Assembly (NCBI RefSeq): GCF_033101155.1
Contig: NZ_JAWMPX010000009.1
Coordinates: 62,001-126,000, forward strand
DNA from: Tropicimonas sp033101155
GTDB lineage: Bacteria > Pseudomonadota > Alphaproteobacteria > Rhodobacterales > Rhodobacteraceae
DNA: 64,000 nucleotides
Reading direction: 5' to 3'
Shown piece after piece: positions 29,840-38,166 of this stretch (its first letter is position 1; the number at the start of each line of letters is the position of its first letter). Below the pieces are notes generated by a model that worked only from the letters and a program-made list of their open reading frames with translations, had not been told where the DNA came from and did not search any database. The position numbers and the translations under genes are program-made.

Positions 29840-30490
29840 ATGACCAGACTTGCCCTCGTGACCGGCGCGTCCCGTGGCCTTGGCGCTGCCATGGCCGAAG
29901 CGCTCGCCCCCGACTATCACATCCTCGCCGTCGCCCGCACTGTGGGCGGGCTGGAAGAACTTGACGACCGCATCAAGGCGCGCGGCGGCGACGCGACGCT
30001 GGCGCCGCTGGACGTGACCGATGACGGCGCGATGCAGCATCTCTGTCGCTCGGTGCATGAGCGTTGGGGGGGCTTGGATCTCTGGGTCCACACCGCGATC
30101 CACGCCGCGCCTCTGACCCCAACCAACATGGTCGAGGGCAAGAGTTGGGACAATTCGGTTGCGGTCAACCTCGAGGCCACGCGGCGGCTGATCACCTATG
30201 TTTCGCCGCTGTTGCAGGCACGCGAAGGCGCACGGGCGGTGTTTCTCGACGATGACCGTGCCGGCCAGCCCTTCTTCGGCTGCTACGGAACCACCAAGGC
30301 CGCACAGATGGCGCTTGTGCGCGGCTGGCAGGCGGAGACGCGCAAGCATGGGCCTCGGGTCGAGATCCTGCAGCCGCAAGCCGTTCCGACCGCTTTACGC
30401 GCGCGCTTCTTTCCCGGCGAGGACAAGAGCGCGCTGGTGAATATCCTGAAAGAAGGCGCCCGGCTGGCCGACCTGATCAAGGCCGGCTAG
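29840..30490 (+). CDS. Short-chain dehydrogenase/reductase
   Basis: A 216-residue SDR with the nucleotide loop TGASRGLG near the N-terminus and the YxxxK pair in FGCYGTTKAAQ. The residue expected to be the catalytic Ser, about 13 positions before the Tyr, falls in an Asp-rich segment (VFLDDDRAG), so classical alcohol dehydrogenase chemistry is doubtful. The protein is shorter than most SDRs (about 250). ATG 29840 is chosen because it opens the first beta strand (TRLALVTGAS); ATG 29831 is possible. It converges on the reductive dehalogenase gene, 25 nt away. Confidence 0.85.
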   Translation: MTRLALVTGASRGLGAAMAEALAPDYHILAVARTVGGLEELDDRIKARGGDATLAPLDVTDDGAMQHLCRSVHERWGGLDLWVHTAIHAAPLTPTNMVEGKSWDNSVAVNLEATRRLITYVSPLLQAREGARAVFLDDDRAGQPFFGCYGTTKAAQMALVRGWQAETRKHGPRVEILQPQAVPTALRARFFPGEDKSALVNILKEGARLADLIKAG

Positions 30491-30515
30491 GACAAGGCCT
30501 CGTCGCGAGCCGCGG

Positions 30516-33500
30516 CTACAGGTCCAGTTCCAGAATCCCGTCCGGCTCTGCTGCGCGGGACTGGCAGGCGATGAACCCTGTCTGCCGTTGTCTGGCCGAC
30601 AGAACGTGATCGCGATGCTCGACCGCGCCGGAGACCAGCCCGCACCGGCAGACACCACAGATCCCGTCCGAACATTTCACATCGACCCGTATGCCGTTCG
30701 CATTCAGCACCTCGGCGGCGGTCTGCCCGGGCGCGACCTCCAGCTCTCGCCCGTCGCGCAATCGCAGGCGGAAGGGGTGGTTGACGTAGTCTGGCGTCTC
30801 CGGCGGGTTGAAATACTCCAGGTGGCGTGCATCCTCGGCAAAGCCCTGTCGCTCGGCGGCGGCCAGCACGGCCTCCATGTAGCGCTCCGGTCCGCAGGTG
30901 TAGACATGCCAGCCCGGTCGCGCGCCGGCGAGGATCGCGTCCAGATCGGCCCGGCTTCCCTCGTTGGAGACATGCAGGCGAACGCGCCCGGCCCAGTCCG
31001 CCTGTTCCAACGCGTCGAGATAGCCGGCCTCGGCGCGCGTCGGCACGGAATAATGCAGCTCGAAATCCCGTCCGAGAGCGTGCAGGCGGTGGGCGAAGGC
31101 GATCATCGGCGTCACGCCGATCCCGCCTCCCATGAGGAAGCTCTTCCCGGCCGCCTCGACCAGCTCGAAATGGTTGATCGGACGCGCGGCGAAAAGCTTG
31201 CGGCCGGGTGTGAAGATCCGGTGCAGCAGCGCCGAACCACCCCGGCCCGCATCTTCGCGCAGCACGCCGATCTGGTAGGTGGCGCGGTCCGCCGGATCGC
31301 CCGCGAGCGAATATTGGCGGAGATATTCCGGCGCCACGAGCAGGTCGATATGCGCCCCGGCGGTCCAGTCGGGCAGGGGGGCGCCATCTGGGGCGCGCAG
31401 CGTGTAGCCGGTGACCCGCGCCGCCATCGGCTCCACCTTGGCGACCTCAAGTTGGATCACCGGAGAGTCGCTTTCAGTGCGGGAGTGATGGATCACCGAG
31501 GCATCGCCCTGCGCCAGCCGGGCGCGGTATTCATCCGCCGGGATCATCGCCTCATAGGCCGATATCCCTGCCTCGCGATCCATCGCGAATGGGTAGGGCC
31601 AGGGATGCGGCGCCAGCGGGGCCGGGTAGACCGCGAGTGTCTGGTCCTCGTAGGCAAGGTCGAGATCGGTCTGCAGATCGCGCCGGTTGACCGGTTTTTC
31701 AGTCGGGCGATAGGCGCCATCCTCTGACTGCTCGAGGTCCCACCACCATTTCTTGACATCGTTCAGCCCGCCATTGCCCAGCCGGTCGTCGAGCTTTGCC
31801 AGAAACGGCGCGGCGGTGGGGATGTTGGAGGCGGCCCAGCGGAACGGGGCTTCGGCGAAAAGCCCTTCGAGATTCCATGGGCAGGTCTTCATGCAGCGCC
31901 CGCACATCGCGCCGCCCTCCTGCGTGACGCGGTAGGTGGTGCATTTCTGGCTGTCGGATTTCCAGATCTCGTAGCCGTTGAACATCAGCTTCGGCCCGGC
32001 AGTGATGGCGCCGGAGGGGCATTCGCGGGCGCATTTGTTGCAAGCCTCGCAGAAGGATTGCAGGCCGAAATCGATCGGCCTGTCATGGGCCATCGGCATG
32101 TCGGTCGTCACCGCGCCGGATTTGAGCCGCGGGCCGAGATAGGGGTTCAGGATCACTTCGCCGATGCGGGACACCTCGCCGAGCCCCGCGAGCAGCAAGA
32201 GCGGCGGTTGCAGCACTTCGCCATCCATCACCGTATGTGCCTTTGCCGAGAAGCCGAGGTTGCGGATCTGCTGCGCCATCACCCCGCCGAGAAGCGAGAA
32301 GCGCAAATAGGCGCGCATCGATTGGCTGACGGCGATCCAGTCATCGCCCGAAGCGCCTTCCATTGTCTCGAAGCCCTGGTCGACGATCATCGACAAAGCC
32401 TGGTCATGCGGCGGCTCGATCGGCGCGCCGGTGGCGTCATGGCTGTACCAGGCCCAGTCCGGGCAGCGCGAGGTGCCCGCGGCGTCGATGCCGAGGAAAT
32501 AGCTCGCAGCCTTCAGGTTCAGCGCGTTGCGCTTCGGGTCGGTCGGACGCGGGCCGTTTGGGTCTGGCGGGCCGTCCTGTAGCAGGACGAAAGCGCCGAG
32601 CGCGCGGCGTTGCGCCATGGAAGGCGCGGATTTGCGGACATATTTGCCACCTGTGGCCGCCTTTTGCAGCGCCGGTCCCATATCGCCGAACTGGCTGCGG
32701 GCGAACATGTCGGCGCGTTTGGGCACGCGGGCGACATTGGGCTCGTCGATATAGGTCGTGGGGCTGTCCACCCGCTTGAGCCGCTCGAAGGGATGCGCAC
32801 CAGCGGCATAGCTGCGCCGCGCATAGGGATCGCGGTTCATGGCGCCCTTGCCGGTGCCCAGCCCGAACCACCAGCCCGGACCGTTCGCCTGCGCTCCGGG
32901 CGCGAGCGGGTCGTCATGGGCCAGCTCCAGTTCGGTCGTCACCGCCGCGAGCCCGAAGCGCCGTCCCAGCCACGGGGCGGAGAGCGCGCCGTCTTCGAGC
33001 GAGACCAGCCCGGCCGCGAGCGCAAGCTTGCCGAGGTCGACCTCGCTCGTGGTCGCCGTATGGGCGCGGGCGTCATAACCGAGCGCGCGGATGTAATTGG
33101 CCAGTACCACGGCGTTTTCCGTGGCCCGCAGGCAGGCCCGATGCGCCTGCGCGCCGAGGATCCAGTCGCTGCCGGGTTCGTCGGGACGGGGGGCGCGATG
33201 GTGTTCGTAGAGCAGCACGATGGCGTGGGCGTGGTCCGAAAGCGGTTTCGGGGGCGCCTCCATGCTCTCCTTGAGGTCGGCCATGATCAGGTCGATCCCG
33301 GCGGCGAGGGTGCGGGTCTGGCGGGTGCGGAGCGCCTCGGCCAGCCGCTCGATATCCGGGTTTCGGCGCGGCTCCGCCAGAAACGCGGCAGCGGGCAGGG
33401 GGCCGGTCCCGACCATGGAGGCGTCGTTGTAATAGCCGAAGGCCTTGAGGTGATTGGCGCGCTCTGCCGGATCGTCGGGGATGGCGGCGCGCGCCGGGTT

Positions 33501-33707
33501 GACCAGCCCATCGCGGATCGCATCCATCATCGCCTGGAATTCGCCCATGGCATTGACGATGCTGTCGGGCTGCTCGGGTCGATGGAAGCTCAGCGGCGGC
33601 ATGGCGGGGGCGTCGCTGAGGTCCGGGATGCGCTCCTGCCGCTTCAGCCGCTCCAACGGGTAGGACCCGAGATGGACCGGTCGCTTTCGGTTGGAAAAGA
33701 TCCGCAT
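30516..33707 (-). CDS. rdhA: Self-sufficient reductive dehalogenase (RdhA fused to flavin/[2Fe-2S] reductase)
   Basis: A 1063-residue fusion resembling the cytosolic, catabolic reductive dehalogenases NpRdhA (Nitratireductor) and BhbA (Comamonas). Residues 1-690 form the corrinoid-binding RdhA part. Two [4Fe-4S] motifs, CEACNKCARECP (about 552) and CGRCMKTCP with an upstream Cys (about 590-606), follow the B12 region. Residues about 750-960 form a phthalate dioxygenase reductase-like module with flavin motif RQYSLAG, GGGIGVTPM and YTCGPERYM. The C-terminus is a plant-type [2Fe-2S] ferredoxin with CSDGICGVCRCG and a final Cys near 1050. NAD(P)H electrons would thus reach cobalamin within one chain. 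There is no Tat signal or rdhB anchor, unlike respiratory enzymes. Halogenated phenols are the known substrates of relatives. A 20-nt gap links it to the upstream repeat protein. Confidence 0.9.
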   Translation of the reverse strand: MRIFSNRKRPVHLGSYPLERLKRQERIPDLSDAPAMPPLSFHRPEQPDSIVNAMGEFQAMMDAIRDGLVNPARAAIPDDPAERANHLKAFGYYNDASMVGTGPLPAAAFLAEPRRNPDIERLAEALRTRQTRTLAAGIDLIMADLKESMEAPPKPLSDHAHAIVLLYEHHRAPRPDEPGSDWILGAQAHRACLRATENAVVLANYIRALGYDARAHTATTSEVDLGKLALAAGLVSLEDGALSAPWLGRRFGLAAVTTELELAHDDPLAPGAQANGPGWWFGLGTGKGAMNRDPYARRSYAAGAHPFERLKRVDSPTTYIDEPNVARVPKRADMFARSQFGDMGPALQKAATGGKYVRKSAPSMAQRRALGAFVLLQDGPPDPNGPRPTDPKRNALNLKAASYFLGIDAAGTSRCPDWAWYSHDATGAPIEPPHDQALSMIVDQGFETMEGASGDDWIAVSQSMRAYLRFSLLGGVMAQQIRNLGFSAKAHTVMDGEVLQPPLLLLAGLGEVSRIGEVILNPYLGPRLKSGAVTTDMPMAHDRPIDFGLQSFCEACNKCARECPSGAITAGPKLMFNGYEIWKSDSQKCTTYRVTQEGGAMCGRCMKTCPWNLEGLFAEAPFRWAASNIPTAAPFLAKLDDRLGNGGLNDVKKWWWDLEQSEDGAYRPTEKPVNRRDLQTDLDLAYEDQTLAVYPAPLAPHPWPYPFAMDREAGISAYEAMIPADEYRARLAQGDASVIHHSRTESDSPVIQLEVAKVEPMAARVTGYTLRAPDGAPLPDWTAGAHIDLLVAPEYLRQYSLAGDPADRATYQIGVLREDAGRGGSALLHRIFTPGRKLFAARPINHFELVEAAGKSFLMGGGIGVTPMIAFAHRLHALGRDFELHYSVPTRAEAGYLDALEQADWAGRVRLHVSNEGSRADLDAILAGARPGWHVYTCGPERYMEAVLAAAERQGFAEDARHLEYFNPPETPDYVNHPFRLRLRDGRELEVAPGQTAAEVLNANGIRVDVKCSDGICGVCRCGLVSGAVEHRDHVLSARQRQTGFIACQSRAAEPDGILELDL

Positions 33708-33727
33708 CGCCAGCCCCTCTTCGCGTC

Positions 33728-34168
33728 TCAGCCGCCGCAGCTATCCGCGCCGAGGCGGGAGATGCGCGCCAGCGCCATCTGCTCGATCTCGCGCAGTCTT
33801 TGTTCGGTCTCGGCGAACTGGGCGCGGATCTCGGATTCCGGCACATAGGTCTCGCCGGTCTGTCGCGACATCTCGATCAGCCGTTCTTCCAACGCCGTAA
33901 ACCGGGTTTCGATTTCCTCGGCGGGAACGAATTGCGCTTCGGCGCTTATCCCGTCGCGAAGGCGCTTCTCGATATCAGCGAAACGGGCGTGAAGCTCGTG
34001 CGCGGGGACATATTCCGCCGCGCGCTCATCTTCGATCAGCGCCCGGAGCGCGGCGCGAAACCCGGGGCCGCCTTTGCGGATCCGCGATATGACATCCCGC
34101 ACGAGCTGCTCGTGTTCATGTTCGATCCGCAGGTTGATCGCCTTGGTGCCTGTCTTCGACGCTGTCAT
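33728..34168 (-). CDS. Unrecognised protein with three 18-residue repeats, upstream of rdhA
   Basis: A 146-residue protein I do not recognise. The first 48 residues (KAINLRIEHEHEQLVRDVISRI and onward) could form a ribbon-helix-helix-like strand-helix-helix. Three near-identical units follow at 53-70, 80-97 and 108-125, each fitting [YF]VPxxE[LI]xx[RQ]FxxxExRL, spaced 27-28 residues apart and joined by short helices. The tail is predicted helical. ATG 34168 has GGAG six nt upstream. It ends 20 nt before rdhA on the same strand, so the two are cotranscribed. It might be a regulator or an assembly/scaffold factor for the dehalogenase; this is inference only. Confidence 0.75.
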   Translation of the reverse strand: MTASKTGTKAINLRIEHEHEQLVRDVISRIRKGGPGFRAALRALIEDERAAEYVPAHELHARFADIEKRLRDGISAEAQFVPAEEIETRFTALEERLIEMSRQTGETYVPESEIRAQFAETEQRLREIEQMALARISRLGADSCGG

Positions 34169-34255
34169 GCCCGTCTCCCTGAAAGAGGTCTCGCAGGACC
34201 CCCTTCGTTTCCGTAGCATAATGGAAGCATTGTGCAACCAGCTCCTGTGCGCGCC

Positions 34256-34317
34256 GGCACGCCGAAGGCGTGCCACCCCCGACGGGAGGAGCGCATCTTG
34301 ATGCGTCGACGACGGGA
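34256..34317 (+). repeat. Structured intergenic repeat, family 2 copy A
   Basis: GGCACGCC-GAA-GGCGTGCC hairpin, then CCACCCCCGACGGG, then CGCATC-TT-GATGCG and an ACGACGGG end. The same order of hairpin, C-run, hairpin and ACGA..CGGG occurs inverted at 55836-55898. It lies in the divergent region between the rdhA operon and the dipeptidase gene, about 110 nt before the latter. Confidence 0.5.
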
Positions 34318-34428
34318 GGGACGCCTCCTCTGTCCCGGCCTGCGCCCAGCGGTCGCTCTTCCGAGCGCTTCCACCCGTCGGAAAAGACGCCTAGCTTGCG
34401 CGCAGTCTCCCATATCGAGTTGAGCGCC

Positions 34429-35496
34429 ATGCCTGAAATCATCCCCGTCTTCGACGGTCATAACGATCTGCTTCTCCGTCTCCATCATGCCCCCGAGACG
34501 CGGCGCACGCTCTTTCTGGAAGGCGGGACAGAGGGCCATCTCGACCTGCCACGAATGCGCGCGGGCGGGTTTGCCGGCGGTCTTTTCGCGATCTACGTAC
34601 CCTCGCCGCCCAGCCCGGGTGCCCCCGACCTCTTCGAACTCATGAAAGAGCCCCCCTATGATGTCCCGCTGCCGGCACCATTGAACCTGACGCGGGCGCA
34701 ACCGGTGGCCCTGTCACAGGCCGGACATATGCTCTGGATGGAGCGCGCGTCCGAGGGCGCGTTCACGGTCTGCCGGTCCGCCGCTGACTGTCGCGCCGCC
34801 ATGGAACGCGGTTCCATCGCCGGCGTTATGCATATGGAAGGTGCCGAGGCGATCGGCCCCGACCTGGACGCGCTACATGTCTTCCACGCGCTTGGGCTCC
34901 GCTCGATTGGCCCGGTCTGGAGCCGCCCTACCGCCTTTGGTCACGGCGTGCCCTTCCGCTTCCCCGGCAGCCCGGATAGTGGCCCGGGCCTGACCGACGC
35001 TGGCAAGGCGTTGGTGCGCGAGTGCAATGCGCTCGGTATTCTGATCGACCTCTCCCATCTCAACGAGGCCGGTTTCGACGATGTCGCCAGCCTTTCCGAC
35101 GCCCCCCTCGTCGCCACCCACTCCAATGCGCATGCGCTCTGCCCCAGCCCGCGGAACCTCACGGATCGCCAGCTTGACCAGATCGCCGAGAGCGGCGGAA
35201 TGGTCGGGTTGAACTTCGCCACATTCTTCCTGCGCCCGGATGGGCTGGCCGCACGAGATTGCGGTTTCGAGCCGATGCTGCGCCATCTCGATTACCTGAT
35301 TTCGAGGCTCGGAGAGGATCATGTCGGCTTCGGGTCCGACTTTGATGGTTGCGTCGTTCCGGAGGCCATCGGTGATTCTGCGGGCCTTCCGGCCCTGATC
35401 GAAGCAATGCGCGAACACGGGTTTGGAACGGAGTTGCTGAAAAAACTGGCGTACCGGAACTGGTTAGCTATTTTGGAACGCACAATCGGGAGGTGA
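34429..35496 (+). CDS. Membrane dipeptidase family (M19) hydrolase
   Basis: A 355-residue TIM-barrel metallohydrolase of the renal dipeptidase family. Expected ligands are present: H11 and D13 in VFDGHNDLL, E137 in HMEGAE, H210 in DLSHLNEAG, H231/H235 in THSNAH, and the catalytic-side Asp in GSDFDG near residue 302. Members cleave dipeptides, including ones with D-residues, using two Zn ions. There is no signal peptide or lipid anchor, as usual in proteobacterial forms. The ATG at 34429 starts the first barrel strand; no strong Shine-Dalgarno is seen. The NTF2-like gene follows on the same strand after 92 nt. Confidence 0.9.
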   Translation: MPEIIPVFDGHNDLLLRLHHAPETRRTLFLEGGTEGHLDLPRMRAGGFAGGLFAIYVPSPPSPGAPDLFELMKEPPYDVPLPAPLNLTRAQPVALSQAGHMLWMERASEGAFTVCRSAADCRAAMERGSIAGVMHMEGAEAIGPDLDALHVFHALGLRSIGPVWSRPTAFGHGVPFRFPGSPDSGPGLTDAGKALVRECNALGILIDLSHLNEAGFDDVASLSDAPLVATHSNAHALCPSPRNLTDRQLDQIAESGGMVGLNFATFFLRPDGLAARDCGFEPMLRHLDYLISRLGEDHVGFGSDFDGCVVPEAIGDSAGLPALIEAMREHGFGTELLKKLAYRNWLAILERTIGR

Positions 35497-35588
35497 TGTC
35501 ATCGAATCTTGGCATTGCCATGGTTCGTGCTCCTGCAGGGGCGCCATTTGGACTATGACGCTGCGAGGTGGATGAGTGGAGAATGGGT

Positions 35589-36071
35589 ATGGAGCAATTG
35601 GTCAGGACATGTGACCGCGACGAAGGATTCGAAGCGGTTCCGCAAGAGAGCTTTGGGGCCGACGTCGTGGAGAGCTGCACCAATCTTGCGTTGGATCGGT
35701 TTTTTGAAGCCAAGAATGCCTTCATGGCGCCTCTTCTGAATGCGCCGGGCCTTGTCACGCTCTATGCAGACGAGGCCGAGATCGAGCTGGAAGTGCCCGC
35801 AGAGCCGGGAATGGAGCGGCGCATTTGTCGAGGAAGTGCCCAGATCGAGGCGCTTTTCGAAGAATTTGCAGAGGTGATGCTATCGACCACGGTGGTCGAG
35901 ATTTCCCGAAAGGTGACCGGGCGCGCGGCTTTCTGGAGCGGACTTGTTCAGGGCGTGCACCGGGAACGACGGGAGCCGGTGAGGCTGGATGCGTTGTTTC
36001 GGCTGGAGTTCGATGAGCATGATCATGTGACCCGTCAATGGACGCGTCTGACCCCGTCGGGGAGTGAGTGA
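35589..36071 (+). CDS. NTF2-like/SnoaL-type small protein
   Basis: A 160-residue protein with the helix-helix-sheet layout of the NTF2-like superfamily: an N-terminal helix (NLALDRFFEAKNAFMAPLL), YADEAEIELEVP, an insertion, then three long antiparallel strands ending LFRLEFDEHDHVTRQWTRL. This fold is used both by small enzymes and by ligand-binding proteins; no catalytic residues can be named. Three in-frame starts compete (GTG 35568, ATG 35583, ATG 35589). I prefer 35589, which lies eight nt after GGAG. It follows the dipeptidase gene in the same direction. Confidence 0.6.
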   Translation: MEQLVRTCDRDEGFEAVPQESFGADVVESCTNLALDRFFEAKNAFMAPLLNAPGLVTLYADEAEIELEVPAEPGMERRICRGSAQIEALFEEFAEVMLSTTVVEISRKVTGRAAFWSGLVQGVHRERREPVRLDALFRLEFDEHDHVTRQWTRLTPSGSE

Positions 36072-36300
36072 TGGCGCGCCGGGCCGTCCCGACGGCCCGA
36101 TGCTCATCCGCCCAGGCAATAGGCTGAGCCTCGTTCTATGTGACAAGACTGCTTGGCAGCGCCCGACTGCCGCGGCACCGGCCACGGTTGGGTGCTGAAA
36201 GGACAGCCGTCGCACGAGCTTTCCGTCGTCGCGACGTCCCGTGCCGCCAGAACCGGCCTTCAGGAACCAGTCCCCTGGCCTTTGCCGACCGGTCCGGGGT

Positions 36301-37083
36301 CTATCCGAACTCCGCCTGATGCGCCGCGAGGATCGGGTCGACCCGTTTCAGGGCTGACAGGATCCGCGCGGAGATCGTTGCCTCGCCATCCCCAGGCGTC
36401 AAAGGGCCAGAGACATGGGCGGCGCAGAGCGTTTTCGTCTCTTCCGTTGAGTCCGCAAGCTCTTCCGCCCAATTCCTGAACGCGGCCGCAGCTCCGGCGC
36501 GCGGTTCCAATACCTTGCGCAGGGTTGGATGGAAGGAGACGCGCGGGCGCAGGCCGAATGCGCGCAGCAGGGCGGGGGGGCGCAGGACGGTCAGAGTGTC
36601 ATCGACATGCAGCACGCCGGAGGCGCGGTGCATCGCCAGGACGGAGGAAAAATGGAGCTTCTCGTCTGACGAGATGAAATCGACCCCGCGCGGAATGAAA
36701 ATGTCGAGATCTTCGGCGAAGAGGTCCGGGAATTCGGGGTCCTCGCAGCGTAGCGGCTCCCAAGGCAGGTCAGGGCGCTTCGTTGCATGGCGGCGTGTGC
36801 CGTAGAGCTTTGCCTGCGGGAAGTCGCGGTGCATGGCGTGGCAATGCAGCGTGTGGAACGGGTGCAGGTTCAGGATCGCTTCGACGGCGTTGCCGCCATC
36901 GGTCAGCTCTAAAATCTCGCGGCGATGCGCGTCCCGCAATGTCAGCGAGTCGAGCAGCAGAAAGGAGCCGTTCCGGCGGCGCAGCAACGAGGCATGGGTG
37001 CCCAGGTCGATGACACCGCCGACACGGAAGGAGCCGCGGATATTCCAGAAATCCTCGGCGACGCGAAGAATCGAGTTGCTCAT
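36301..37083 (-). CDS. Metallo-beta-lactamase-like protein, atypical motif
   Basis: A 260-residue protein with an MBL-like pattern: an early beta segment with GGVIDLGTHASLLRRRNGSFLLLDS, then LNLHPFHTLHCHAMH (H74, H77, H80, H82) where typical members have HxHxDH, and LHVDDTLTVLRPP later in place of the bridging Asp region. The altered spacing means metal binding may differ or be lost. It begins 13 nt after the DUF2125 gene ends on the same strand, forming a two-gene operon. Hydrolase or glyoxalase-like activity is possible but unproven. Confidence 0.6.
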   Translation of the reverse strand: MSNSILRVAEDFWNIRGSFRVGGVIDLGTHASLLRRRNGSFLLLDSLTLRDAHRREILELTDGGNAVEAILNLHPFHTLHCHAMHRDFPQAKLYGTRRHATKRPDLPWEPLRCEDPEFPDLFAEDLDIFIPRGVDFISSDEKLHFSSVLAMHRASGVLHVDDTLTVLRPPALLRAFGLRPRVSFHPTLRKVLEPRAGAAAAFRNWAEELADSTEETKTLCAAHVSGPLTPGDGEATISARILSALKRVDPILAAHQAEFG

Positions 37084-37096
37084 GGCGGGGGCCTTC

Positions 37097-38104
37097 TCAC
37101 GGGATGCGGATCACCGGTGCCGGCCCCAATGGGACCGGGCCAAGCTTGGTGCGACCATTGGAAAAGCTGAGTGGGATGTCCAGCGTGTCCGAACGTCCGG
37201 CAAGCCCGCTCAGAAGCCCCAGCCCGGATTCGATTGGATCGACAAGGCTTTCGGGAACCAGACCCGACTGGCGCACCAGTTCCAGGATGTCGCGCCAATT
37301 TGTGGATTTGACCATCACATCGCCGCTGACGAGGCCCGCCGCGTCCAGCTCAAGATCGCCGGCAATTCGCAGCTCAAGCTCCCCCCATTTCACCGCGATC
37401 TCTCGGATCTCGATTTCGCGCGGCTGCGGCCGGGCCGTCTCGACGGCCAGCCTGTCCCAGGGCCGGTCGAAGCCGACCGACAGATCGGCACGCAGGGTCT
37501 CGACCTCCTCGGGCACCAGCCCGGCCTGTGCCAGACGCCCCAGCAGTGGCGCGCGCGGTTTCAGGCCGAGGAATTCCAGCCCGATATCGCGCCGGCCGAG
37601 CTTTGCTTCGGTCGGGCGAGTGGCCAGGCGCATCTCGTCGCTCGAAAAGGTCCATCCGGCATCGGAGATCAGTTCCAACGCCTCGAAAATCAACGTCGCC
37701 TCTGACAATTCCCGCGCCGGGCCGGGCAGGAAGGTGGCGCTGCCCTGAAGAGACTGGCCGGTGATCGCGACGTTCTGATAGGGCGTCCGAAGCGCCATCT
37801 CGTTTGGCCAGACGAGGATGACGTGATCCTTCTGATAATTCAGCCCGAGGATCTGGAAGAAAGGCGCGGTCCAGACCCAGCCGGAATCTGTATTGGCCAG
37901 GGTCACGCCGGTCAGGGTCCGGTCGATCCGCGTCGGGAACCCCCGGACCTCCAGCCCGTCCCACTCGGCCTGCCAGCCGGCCTCCCGGCGCGCCTCCAGC
38001 CAGTGCTCCAGCCCGTTTTTCGCCTGCCAGGCACCCCAGCCCCACCAGGCGCTCCAGCCCGCCGCGAAGATCACGACGATCCACAAGAGTCTGCTCGGTC
38101 TCAT
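37097..38104 (-). CDS. DUF2125 protein
   Basis: A 335-residue DUF2125 member. An N-terminal signal anchor (RLLWIVVIFAAGWSAWWGWGAW) is followed by a long beta-rich periplasmic domain with the family features GFPTRIDRTLTGVTL and the W-T-APFFQILGLNY stretch. The family is common in alphaproteobacteria and its role is unknown; the repeated beta strands recall AsmA-like envelope proteins. The ATG at 38104 directly precedes the anchor, so the longer open frame upstream is not coding. It is divergent from chaC and upstream of the MBL-like gene. Confidence 0.88.
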   Translation of the reverse strand: MRPSRLLWIVVIFAAGWSAWWGWGAWQAKNGLEHWLEARREAGWQAEWDGLEVRGFPTRIDRTLTGVTLANTDSGWVWTAPFFQILGLNYQKDHVILVWPNEMALRTPYQNVAITGQSLQGSATFLPGPARELSEATLIFEALELISDAGWTFSSDEMRLATRPTEAKLGRRDIGLEFLGLKPRAPLLGRLAQAGLVPEEVETLRADLSVGFDRPWDRLAVETARPQPREIEIREIAVKWGELELRIAGDLELDAAGLVSGDVMVKSTNWRDILELVRQSGLVPESLVDPIESGLGLLSGLAGRSDTLDIPLSFSNGRTKLGPVPLGPAPVIRIP

Positions 38105-38166
38105 ATCGGCCCTTTCCCATCGCTCCGATATGCGGTTTACACCGGCAACCGCGCGAGGAACATCGG

